Assembly (NCBI GenBank): GCA_035564555.1 | Contig: DATMTS010000075.1 | Span: forward strand, 1-19,785 | Source of the DNA: DATMTS01 sp035564555 | Lineage (GTDB): Bacteria > Actinomycetota > Actinomycetes > Actinomycetales > Microbacteriaceae | DNA length: 19,785 bases | Direction of reading: 5' to 3' | In this document: piece after piece, positions 1-5,973 of the stretch | How the letters are laid out: every line of letters begins with the position of its first letter | Position numbering within the stretch: position 1 is the stretch's first letter | The notes under the pieces: generated by a model | Database searches by the model: none | Told to the model about the DNA's origin: nothing | What the model saw: only the letters and a program-made list of their open reading frames with translations | Position numbers and translations under genes: made by a program

Positions 1-31
1 CTTCGAGCGGGCGTGCTGGCAAACTGTCCAC

Positions 32-787
32 GTGACCGACGTTTTCAGTGAGAAGTTGGCGGCATGGCGCGACTACACCGAGACTCCGTGGGCGAGGATC
101 CGGTATCGCGTCGCCGGGGAGCTTCTTCGGCGTCAAACTGAGCGTCTCGGCCAGCACATCCGGGTCCTTGACGTCGGGGGCGGCGATGGCATGGACGCAC
201 TACCCCTCGCGCTGGCCGGGCACGAGGTGACCATCATCGACCCGTCAACCGAGTGGCTGGACGAAGCAACTCGACGTGCGAGCGCTGCAGGCACCGCATT
301 CACAACCATTTGCGGCAGCCTCGATGACCTGCCGGACGGCGATTGGGACCTGGTGGTGTGCCACTTTGTGCTGCGTTATCGCAGCGGCGACGCGGACGAT
401 ATCGCGGCACTCGCCCGGCGAGTCCGGCCAGGCGGACGCCTATCGATCATGGACGTCAACCCTGATGGGCGTGTTCTGCGCGAGTTGCTCACCAACGGTC
501 CGGCCGCGGCGCTCACTGAGCTGCAAGCGGAGCGCGCTGCGGTCCGGCTCTTTCAAACAGACGTCAGAAAAGTCAGCGTCGACGTTGTCGCGCACGAAGC
601 CGCTGCCGTTGGCCTCTCGCCGCTTGGAATCTACGGCATTCGGATCGCGAACGAGCTGCTCCTTGACGACACCGCCAAACATGACCCGGTCTTCTTCGAG
701 GAACTGCTAACACTCGAACTTGAGCTGTCCGGCCGCGAGCCTTTCAACCGGGCCGGCTTCGCATGGCAGCTGATCATGCAGCGTTGA
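32..787 (+). CDS. Class I SAM-dependent methyltransferase (SmtA/CmoM-like)
   Basis: A 251-aa soluble protein with a Rossmann-type SAM-binding fold. Motif I is visible as VLDVGGGDG (residues 45-53), followed by an acidic residue at the end of strand 2 (IIDPS, D70) that would hold the SAM ribose. A motif IV-like strand DLVVCHFVLRY and a post-motif RPGGRLSIMDVN (about residues 133-144) complete the core. The overall layout resembles the SmtA/CmoM group, whose best known member acts on tRNA cmo5U, but the substrate cannot be read from sequence. The start is GTG at 32; only 31 bases precede it, so promoter and neighbours upstream are not visible. Codon third positions are less GC-rich than in the genes beyond 12 kb. 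The fold is certain; the function is generic. Confidence 0.85.
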   Translation: MTDVFSEKLAAWRDYTETPWARIRYRVAGELLRRQTERLGQHIRVLDVGGGDGMDALPLALAGHEVTIIDPSTEWLDEATRRASAAGTAFTTICGSLDDLPDGDWDLVVCHFVLRYRSGDADDIAALARRVRPGGRLSIMDVNPDGRVLRELLTNGPAAALTELQAERAAVRLFQTDVRKVSVDVVAHEAAAVGLSPLGIYGIRIANELLLDDTAKHDPVFFEELLTLELELSGREPFNRAGFAWQLIMQR

Positions 788-885
788 GCGCGGCCGTACG
801 AACGCCGATACCCCCTCGCGTCCGAGATAGATCGCGAGTGACTTTGAGGTCATGCACGTGGTCGCCACCCCCGATCGTGACCGCG

Positions 886-1150
886 ATGAAGGCCACCGCG
901 CGGGAGATCCGTCACTTACGTCGTCCTCCGCGGAGACAATCTCTCGAGCATCGCAGACCGGCTCGGGATCACGGTCGACGAGCTCATCACGAAGCCGGGA
1001 GCCTACAGCGCACTGAGACCAGGCAAGAAGCTTCACCTTGAACCCCGAACATCGGCGCGCCGACCATCGAACGTAAGGGATCTTTTACGGGCGGTAGCCC
1101 CGGGAGTAACGGCTCGTAACGTTACGCCGGGCGATCACTCAAAACGATAA
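886..1150 (+). pseudogene. LysM-domain remnant, frameshifted
   Basis: From 917 to 1150 one frame reads a clear LysM-like peptidoglycan-binding module, YVVLRGDNLSSIADRLG followed by ITVDELIT and LRPGKKLHL, then a basic tail ending at TAA (1148-1150). This frame has no ATG, GTG or TTG start after its upstream stop at 887-889. An ATG at 886 opens another frame (MKATAREIRH) that would join the LysM frame if one base near 914-916 were removed. The simplest reading is a small LysM protein, or the end of a larger one, disabled by a single-base frameshift. A sequencing error is the alternative. The LysM identity rests on the aromatic-V-x-x-GD-x-L-x-x-IA pattern and the downstream LRPGxKL strand. Confidence 0.55.
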
Positions 1151-1218
1151 CGTCGGCTCATGGCAGCTGGTCGGCAGCGTTCCCACTCGCGCGTGCGGTC
1201 GCATCTATCGCGGGCCTC

Positions 1219-2229
1219 GTGAACCTTCCAGACCGGATACGGGATAAGCGCGGGGAGTTTCTGCTCTTCGCGATCACACCACCCCGGAAGGCCACCCCGC
1301 CCGAGCGTGTTGCGCAGATCGCCGATCGCACGCTTTCACGGCTCGAAGCCCTACCCGTGGACGGAGTCGTGCTTTACGACATTGATGACGAGAGCGGTCG
1401 AAACGGAAGCGAACGGCCGTTTCCCTTCCTTCCCGTTATCGACCCTGCCGATTACTTGTCGGGATACCTGTCGACCTTGGGTGCACCGGCCATCGTCTAT
1501 CGCGCGGTGGGAAAGTACTCTCGCGCCGAGATCGCGGCGTGGGCCGGCAGCCAGGATCCGCAAAAGGTGCTCTCCGTTTTCGTCGGGAGCCCGACCAAGC
1601 GCCAGGGCCCTCATGCAAGCCTGACCGATGCGCACCTGATGCGCTCTGAAACAGCTCCCGAGCTCGTCGTGGGCGGCGTAGCGATCCCGGAGCGGCACAC
1701 GCGGCGTGGGGATGAGCACCTTCGGATGCTGTCTAAACAGGAGGCGGGTTGCAGCTTCTTCGTCACCCAAGTCGTCTACGACGTCACCGCGGCGAAGAAC
1801 CTGATTTCGGACTATCACTACTGGTGCTCGAGCACGGGCGCTGCCCCGGTACCCATCGTGTTCACGTTTTCTGTGGTCGGTGGAAACCGAACTCTCGAGT
1901 TCATGCGCTGGCTCGGCGTCGATGTTCCGCGATGGGTCGAAAACGAGCTGACCCACTCAGCGAACCCCTTGCTGGCATCGCACGAGCATTCACTCGCCTC
2001 CGCGAAGGAAATCCTCTCCTACTGTCGCCGACTCGGTGTCCCTGTCGGCCTCAACGTGGAGAGCGTGTCCAGACGGTTGGTAGAGATCGAGCAGTCATTC
2101 GCCCTGGCCCACGACCTCGAAAAGCTCCTGCACCGAGAGGCAGACGCGGCAGACGAGATCCGCCCTCGCAGCATTCGCGAGGATCTCCGCGAGCGCGCGA
2201 CCCTGGCCTCATCAGGCGCCACCGCCTAA
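1219..2229 (+). CDS. Methylenetetrahydrofolate-reductase-like protein
   Basis: A 336-aa protein of the MTHFR TIM-barrel family (flavin-dependent in known members). Recognisable segments in order are an N-terminal strand FAITPPR (residues 17-23, equivalent to FEFFPPR), a central VVGGVAIPERH, the strand SFFVTQVVYD (equivalent to ITQFFFD in E. coli MetF, including its Gln), then PIVFTFSVVGGNRTLEFMRW and VDVPRWV, matching the conserved PGI.P and IP.W region. The glutamate of FEFFPP, the catalytic acid of E. coli MetF (E28), is Ala18 here, so normal methylene-THF reduction is doubtful. It may be a diverged paralogue acting on another C1 or folate compound, or a non-enzymatic family member. The GTG start at 1219 lacks a strong ribosome binding site, so the exact start is uncertain. 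The upstream neighbour is the LysM remnant. Confidence 0.75.
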   Translation: MNLPDRIRDKRGEFLLFAITPPRKATPPERVAQIADRTLSRLEALPVDGVVLYDIDDESGRNGSERPFPFLPVIDPADYLSGYLSTLGAPAIVYRAVGKYSRAEIAAWAGSQDPQKVLSVFVGSPTKRQGPHASLTDAHLMRSETAPELVVGGVAIPERHTRRGDEHLRMLSKQEAGCSFFVTQVVYDVTAAKNLISDYHYWCSSTGAAPVPIVFTFSVVGGNRTLEFMRWLGVDVPRWVENELTHSANPLLASHEHSLASAKEILSYCRRLGVPVGLNVESVSRRLVEIEQSFALAHDLEKLLHREADAADEIRPRSIREDLRERATLASSGATA

Positions 2230-2233
2230 TGGG

Positions 2234-2269
2234 ATCCCGCGCCTCCCGACCGCTCGGCGCGCACGGGAT
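2234..2269. terminator. Imperfect hairpin between convergent genes
   Basis: ATCCC-GCGCC (2234-2243) pairs with GGCGC (2256-2260) and, after a four-base bulge, GGGAT (2265-2269). It lies just after the stop of the MTHFR-like gene and before the 3' end of the minus-strand DUF1349 gene, where a shared terminator is expected. There is no T run. Confidence 0.35.
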
Positions 2270-2308
2270 GGCATCCGCAGCGGTGCGCTCGGACTCGACC
2301 CGTCGCGG

Positions 2309-2905
2309 TCACTCTCCGTTGCGGAAGTCTCCGGGCACTGCCGTACCGTACTCGATGGCGTCGAATTCGGCTACGCACTCGGGTCCGTTCGGAGCCTGTG
2401 CCATGAAACCGACATTGACGGGGCCGGAGTAGTCGAGCCGGAACACCCGCACGAAGCTCCAGACGACGCCGTCAGCGGATGAATGAAACGCCCAGCCCGA
2501 ACCTGAACGCGTGATTCGCAGGTGGATGTGGTCTTCACGGACGAATGTCGAGTTGCAGTCGTCGGAGTACGTGTTGGTGACCACTGAGACGACCATGGCC
2601 TCGCCCTGAGGCGAGAACTCGAAGCACAACTTCGCCCAGTGGTCGCGATCTCCCCAGATGGCCAGCACGGCAGCGTCGAACGTTGTGCGAGTGCCACGAA
2701 CCCGTACGCGCGCTGAAAGTGTGAAGTCTTCGGTCGGAACGAACCCGAGCGAAGTCGCCCCATGTTGCGCAGGACCTCCGAATGCGTCATTGGTCCAGTC
2801 GGTGCCCGCCGCGGCGGTGAGCAGAAGGGAGTGGTCGGCGAACGATGCCTTGCCCGTCCCGTTCGTCCAAGACAGAGCCGGAACCCCGGCGATCGTCAGA
2901 TCCAT
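2309..2905 (-). CDS. DUF1349 domain protein (concanavalin-like fold)
   Basis: A 198-aa protein consisting of one DUF1349 domain, the beta-sandwich family that includes yeast 'regulation of enolase 1'. Typical stretches are TDWTNDAFGG, FTLSARVRV (about residues 61-69), FDAAVLAIWGDRDHWAKLCFE (about 77-97), and the C-terminal FHSSADGVVWSFVRVF then VNVGFMAQAPNG. No signal peptide or membrane segment is seen, so it should be cytoplasmic. Members are thought to bind carbohydrate-like ligands, but no reaction is established. The ATG at 2905 lies 94 bases from a palindrome identical in its arms to the one in the marR/SDR promoter region, which suggests co-regulation with the catabolic operon. The fold is well supported; the role is unknown. 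Confidence 0.85.
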   Translation of the reverse strand: MDLTIAGVPALSWTNGTGKASFADHSLLLTAAAGTDWTNDAFGGPAQHGATSLGFVPTEDFTLSARVRVRGTRTTFDAAVLAIWGDRDHWAKLCFEFSPQGEAMVVSVVTNTYSDDCNSTFVREDHIHLRITRSGSGWAFHSSADGVVWSFVRVFRLDYSGPVNVGFMAQAPNGPECVAEFDAIEYGTAVPGDFRNGE

Positions 2906-2991
2906 CAGTCCAGCCTACAAGCGCGCTCGTCGCCCGCTCGTGCTCTGCTGCGAGGGGAAGCGACCCAGTGAGTCCGGCTAGATTCTGTAAT

Positions 2992-3022
2992 GACCAATGA
3001 TTGAAGTCATCAATTGATGGTC
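2992..3022. promoter_or_regulatory. Putative MarR operator upstream of the DUF1349 gene
   Basis: The core is ATTGA-AGTCA-TCAAT (3000-3014), the same half-sites and 5-bp spacer length as the palindrome at 3544-3558. It sits inside a longer interrupted palindrome with GACCA (2992-2996) and TGGTC (3018-3022) as outer arms. It lies between the end of marR and the start of the DUF1349 gene. The matching copy on the other side of marR supports a real operator. Confidence 0.55.
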
Positions 3023-3043
3023 CGCACCGTGCCGGATGGTGAC

Positions 3044-3508
3044 TCAGGTGGGGAAGGCCAGCATCCTCAGGTATGCCATCAATTCGGCTCGCTCGCCCGG
3101 GGAGAATTGGCTGTGCAATCGGGTCTCGGCGCGGCGGGTGGCGGCGGTCGCTGCGCGCGCGACCTTTCGACCCTCGGATGTCGCCACCACGACCTTTGCG
3201 CGTCGGTCCCGTGGGTCCGAAACACGCTCGACGAGCGCGTGCGATTCGAGTTCATCGACGAGAGCTACGACCTGGCTCGGGTCGAGTCGAAGGAAGTCCG
3301 CTATGTCCTTCTGCGACGCCGGCTTGTCGGTTGACGCCAAGGCCAGGACCGAATACGAGCGCGCCTTCAATCCGTACGCTCGGAGCGCTCGATTGGCGGC
3401 GGCAATCGATACGGCGGCGGCTCGGGCCAGCAGGAAGTTCAGATCGTCGTCGAGGTCGGAGCCACTCTGCTGCGCAGTCGCCGGGATGTCTGCTTGCTCG
3501 ATGCTCAT
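3044..3508 (-). CDS. MarR-family transcriptional regulator (CouR-like by context)
   Basis: A 154-aa protein of normal MarR length. An N-terminal dimerisation helix region leads to the winged helix-turn-helix: ASQKDIADFLRLDPSQVVALVDELE as helices, then LVERVSDPRDRRAKVVVATSEG as the wing, with the family's DPRDRR signature. It starts at ATG (complement of 3506-3508) and is divergent from the SDR, amidohydrolase, MaoC and CoA-ligase operon, sharing a 94-bp intergenic region that carries a palindrome overlapping the -35 element. In the Rhodococcus cou system the MarR-type CouR represses an operon of the same composition and is released by hydroxycinnamoyl-CoA, so an acyl-CoA effector is a reasonable inference here. 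The family assignment is firm; the effector is inferred only. Confidence 0.9.
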   Translation of the reverse strand: MSIEQADIPATAQQSGSDLDDDLNFLLARAAAVSIAAANRALRAYGLKARSYSVLALASTDKPASQKDIADFLRLDPSQVVALVDELESHALVERVSDPRDRRAKVVVATSEGRKVARAATAATRRAETRLHSQFSPGERAELMAYLRMLAFPT

Positions 3509-3527
3509 AGACCCAGCATAGACAATG

Positions 3528-3557
3528 ATCTGAAAAAAATACTATTGACATTCTCAA
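3528..3557 (-). promoter_or_regulatory. Possible marR promoter
   Basis: Read on the minus strand, TTGAGA (complement of 3552-3557) is followed after 18 bases by TCAGAT (complement of 3528-3533). The -35 lies inside the palindrome 3544-3558, which would give autoregulation. The -10 match is weak. Confidence 0.3.
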
Positions 3558-3558
3558 T
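3544..3558. promoter_or_regulatory. Putative MarR operator in the divergent promoter region
   Basis: A perfect 5-bp inverted repeat, ATTGA-CATTC-TCAAT, centred between marR and the SDR gene. It overlaps the TTGACA hexamer of the forward promoter and the TTGAGA hexamer of the reverse one, a position suited to repression of both. The same arms and spacing occur at 3000-3014. Confidence 0.6.
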
Positions 3559-3573
3559 TATCTGCGGTGGGAT
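3545..3573 (+). promoter_or_regulatory. Promoter of the SDR-amidohydrolase-MaoC-ligase operon
   Basis: A consensus -35 TTGACA (3545-3550) is followed, 17 bases later, by a poor -10 TGGGAT (3568-3573). The region is unusually AT-rich for the window. The perfect -35 inside the operator supports a regulated promoter; the exact -10 is uncertain. Confidence 0.4.
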
Positions 3574-3602
3574 GTGACCCGACGGAAAAAGAAGGAGTCG
3601 CA

Positions 3603-4550
3603 ATGAGTCTCGAGGGCAAAGTGAGTCTCGAGGGCAAAGTCGCCATCGTCACCGGGTCAGGACGCGGGCTCGGCCTTGCCTACGCCCAGCAGCTGTCGCG
3701 GCTCGGTGCTTCGGTGGTCGTCAACGACGTCGATGCCCGTACCGCAGATCAGGCCGTCGCGTCCATCGAGTCCGCCGGCGGAAGGGCGGTCGCGGTCGTC
3801 GCGCCCGTCGGGTCGAGCGAGACGGCCGACGAGCTCGTGCGTACGGCGGTGGAGACTTTCGGGCGCCTCGACGTGCTCGTCACGAACGCCGGCGTGCTAC
3901 GCGACACTGTGCTCTGGAAGATGAGCGACGAAGACTTCGACACGGTCATCAACGTGCACCTGCGCGGTACGTTCACCTGCGTGCGCGCCGCGGCGACCTA
4001 CATGCGCAACGCCGAGATCCCGGGACGCATCATCTGCATCGGATCGCCCACCGGTCAGCGCGGAAACTTCGGACAGACCAATTACGGTGCGGCCAAGGCC
4101 GGCATCGTCGGGATGGTGCGAACCTGGGCACTCGAGCTGAAGAGGGCGGGCATCACCGCAAACGCCGTGATCCCGGTCGCCGCCACGGCGATGACGGCCG
4201 CGGTTCCGTACTTCGCCGCCGCGATGGAAGCGGAGGAGAGGGGCGAGGCGATGCCGGCGTTCTTCCGCCACGATCTCGGCTTCGGCACCTCGGATGACGT
4301 CGCGGGCCTCGTGGCGTACCTGGCGACCGACGCGGCCGCGAATATCACCGGGCAAGCCATCGGCGTCGGGGGAGACCGCCTGCAGCTCTGGTCACACCCT
4401 GAGCCGGTGCTGACCGCCTATCACGAAGGTGGATGGTCGGTGGAGGCTCTCGATGCGGAGTTCGCGGAGATAGCCGCGCACCAGCAGAGCGTCGGGGAGC
4501 GGTTCCCCTCGCTTCCTGAGGAACTTCAGCGGCCCGCCGTTCGAGCCTGA
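3603..4550 (+). CDS. SDR dehydrogenase, probable beta-hydroxyacyl-CoA dehydrogenase (CouN-like)
   Basis: A 315-aa classical-type short-chain dehydrogenase. It shows the cofactor motif TGSGRGLG (residues 17-24), the NAG motif in VLVTNAGVLRD, the catalytic Ser in ICIGSPTG and Y-x3-K in NYGAAK. The stretch NAGVLRDTVLWKMSDEDFD resembles the dehydrogenase domain of peroxisomal multifunctional enzymes, which oxidise 3-hydroxyacyl-CoA. A C-terminal extension of about 50 residues follows the usual GG(D/G) end. Start ATG 3603 is chosen for the AAGGAG site upstream; an in-frame earlier start at 3567 has no comparable site. The first codons carry an 18-bp tandem duplication. It is the first gene of a four-gene operon, and oxidation of the hydrated acyl-CoA to the beta-keto form is inferred from context. 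Confidence 0.88.
   Translation: MSLEGKVSLEGKVAIVTGSGRGLGLAYAQQLSRLGASVVVNDVDARTADQAVASIESAGGRAVAVVAPVGSSETADELVRTAVETFGRLDVLVTNAGVLRDTVLWKMSDEDFDTVINVHLRGTFTCVRAAATYMRNAEIPGRIICIGSPTGQRGNFGQTNYGAAKAGIVGMVRTWALELKRAGITANAVIPVAATAMTAAVPYFAAAMEAEERGEAMPAFFRHDLGFGTSDDVAGLVAYLATDAAANITGQAIGVGGDRLQLWSHPEPVLTAYHEGGWSVEALDAEFAEIAAHQQSVGERFPSLPEELQRPAVRA
3605..3640 (+). repeat. 18-bp perfect tandem duplication at the SDR start
   Basis: The unit GAGTCTCGAGGGCAAAGT occurs twice head-to-tail (3605-3622 and 3623-3640), giving the N-terminus M-SLEGKV-SLEGKV. The second unit also creates an in-frame GTG (3621-3623), which could serve as a second start but lacks its own strong ribosome binding site. Confidence 0.95.
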
Positions 4551-4579
4551 GCCACAGCCACGATGCCGCGGAGGTACGG

Positions 4580-5458
4580 GTGATCTACGAACCGGCGATC
4601 GACGTCGACGCGCTGGAAGCGATCGACACCCACGTGCACATCGAAATCGATGCGCACGGCAACTCGTCGTTGCCAGACGATCTGACGGAGGCCGCCTCTC
4701 GGTACTTCAGGACCGATGGGCCCCGTCCCGACCTCGACGGCATCGCGGCATATTACCGCGAGCGTCGGATGGCGGCGGTCGTATTCACCGTGGACGCCGA
4801 GACCCAGACAGGCCATCCGGCCATCTCGAGCCACGAGATCGCCGATGGCGCGGCGCGCAACAACGACGTGCTGATCCCGTTCGGCTCGGTGGATCCACAC
4901 CTCTCGGACGCCGTCGAGCGCGCGCGCCGGTTGATCGACGAGGGTGTACGCGGCTTCAAGTTCCACCCGACGGTGCAAGGCTTCGATCCGAGCGACGAGG
5001 TCAACTACCCGCTTTACGAGGAGATCCAGCAAGCAGCCGTGCCTGCCCTGTTCCACACGGGGCAGACGGGCATCGGCGCGGGGCTGCGCGGCGGCCGCGG
5101 CTTGCGGCTCGCGCTGTCGAACCCGATCCTGCTCGATCCTGTCGCAGCCGACTTCCCCGACCTGCAGATCATCCTGGCCCACCCCTCCTTCCCTTGGCAG
5201 GACGAGGCCCTTGCGGTCGCGACCCACAAGCCCAACACCTGGATCGACCTCTCCGGCTGGAGTCCGAAGTACTTCCCGGACGCGCTCGTGCGTTACGCGA
5301 ACTCCGTGCTGAAAGATCGCGTGCTGTTCGGCTCCGACTTTCCACTGATCACCCCCGATCGCTGGGTTCGGGATGCTGCCGGCACCGACCTCAAACCCGA
5401 CGTCATGCCGGGCATCATGAAGGCGAACGCAGCGCGTTTGCTCGGACTCAGCCGATGA
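4580..5458 (+). CDS. Amidohydrolase_2 family, probable beta-ketoacyl-CoA hydrolase (CouO-like)
   Basis: A 292-aa TIM-barrel metal-dependent hydrolase of the amidohydrolase_2 (ACMSD-related) family. Metal-ligand features are visible in order: DTHVHIE (H18, H20) on strand 1, GFKFHPTVQGF in mid-barrel, FHTGQTG, LAHPSFPWQDEA, and the final strand motif FGSDFPLI with its Asp. In the Rhodococcus hydroxycinnamate pathway a protein of this family (CouO) hydrolyses an aryl beta-ketoacyl-CoA to an aryl acid and acetyl-CoA; the same neighbour set here supports that role. Decarboxylase activity, as in ACMSD, is the alternative. Start GTG 4580 follows GGAGGT (4570-4575), 29 bases after the SDR stop, within the operon. 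No substrate can be proved from the sequence. Confidence 0.85.
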   Translation: MIYEPAIDVDALEAIDTHVHIEIDAHGNSSLPDDLTEAASRYFRTDGPRPDLDGIAAYYRERRMAAVVFTVDAETQTGHPAISSHEIADGAARNNDVLIPFGSVDPHLSDAVERARRLIDEGVRGFKFHPTVQGFDPSDEVNYPLYEEIQQAAVPALFHTGQTGIGAGLRGGRGLRLALSNPILLDPVAADFPDLQIILAHPSFPWQDEALAVATHKPNTWIDLSGWSPKYFPDALVRYANSVLKDRVLFGSDFPLITPDRWVRDAAGTDLKPDVMPGIMKANAARLLGLSR

Positions 5459-5477
5459 ACCAGCAGAAAGGCAACCC

Positions 5478-5939
5478 ATGACCGCCGCCGCCACCACCAC
5501 CGCATATGCCGACGGGCTCACGCTTGCGGGAACCGATCTCGGCTGGACCGGCTGGCTTCAGGTCACGCAGGACCGCGTGAACCTGTTCGCCGACGCCACC
5601 GACGACCAGCAATGGATCCATGTGGATCCGGAACGAGCCGCTCAGGGCCCGTTCGGTGCTCCGATCGCCCACGGCTTCCTCTCGCTGTCGCTGACTGTGA
5701 AGTTCTGGTCGGAGCTCTTCGAACTCGAGGGTGTCACGACCAAGGTCAACTACGGACTCGACAAGGTGCGGTTCATCTCCCCGGTGAAGGTCGGCGATCG
5801 GGTGAGGATGAACGCCGTCATCGCCGAGGTGATCGAGGTGCCGGGCGGTTATCAGTTCGCCGTAGACCAGACGATCGAGATCGAGGGCGGCAACAAGCCG
5901 GCGCTCGTGGCGCGGGGACTCTACCGCTTCTACGCGTAG
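5478..5939 (+). CDS. MaoC-family enoyl-CoA hydratase (CouM-like)
   Basis: A 153-aa single hot-dog domain. The hydratase-2 type signature is clear: ATDDQQWIHVDPERA, then GPFGAPIAHGFLSLSL, which holds the catalytic Asp/His pair of R-specific enoyl-CoA hydratases (D in ATDDQ, H in HVD/IAHG). The next conserved block, VNYGLDKVRFISPVKVGDRVRM, is also typical. Length is normal for the single-domain group. It starts at ATG 5478, 19 bases after the amidohydrolase stop, with AGAAAGG upstream. In context it should add water across the double bond of a cinnamoyl-type CoA ester made by the downstream ligase, and pass the 3-hydroxyacyl-CoA to the SDR. The family is certain; the substrate is inferred from operon content. 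Confidence 0.9.
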   Translation: MTAAATTTAYADGLTLAGTDLGWTGWLQVTQDRVNLFADATDDQQWIHVDPERAAQGPFGAPIAHGFLSLSLTVKFWSELFELEGVTTKVNYGLDKVRFISPVKVGDRVRMNAVIAEVIEVPGGYQFAVDQTIEIEGGNKPALVARGLYRFYA

Positions 5940-5973
5940 GCGACGCATCGCCCGGACCTCGAAGGAGAGGCAC

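Noticed and set aside
1115..1126. 12-bp palindrome CGTAACGTTACG upstream of the MTHFR-like gene as a TetR-type operator
   Set aside because: A perfect 12-bp palindrome is expected several times by chance in 20 kb, no second copy or adjacent regulator gene was seen, and it lies within the LysM remnant.
4526..5521. Minus-strand frame opposite the amidohydrolase
   Set aside because: No domain, antisense composition, and the plus strand has a complete metal-site pattern.
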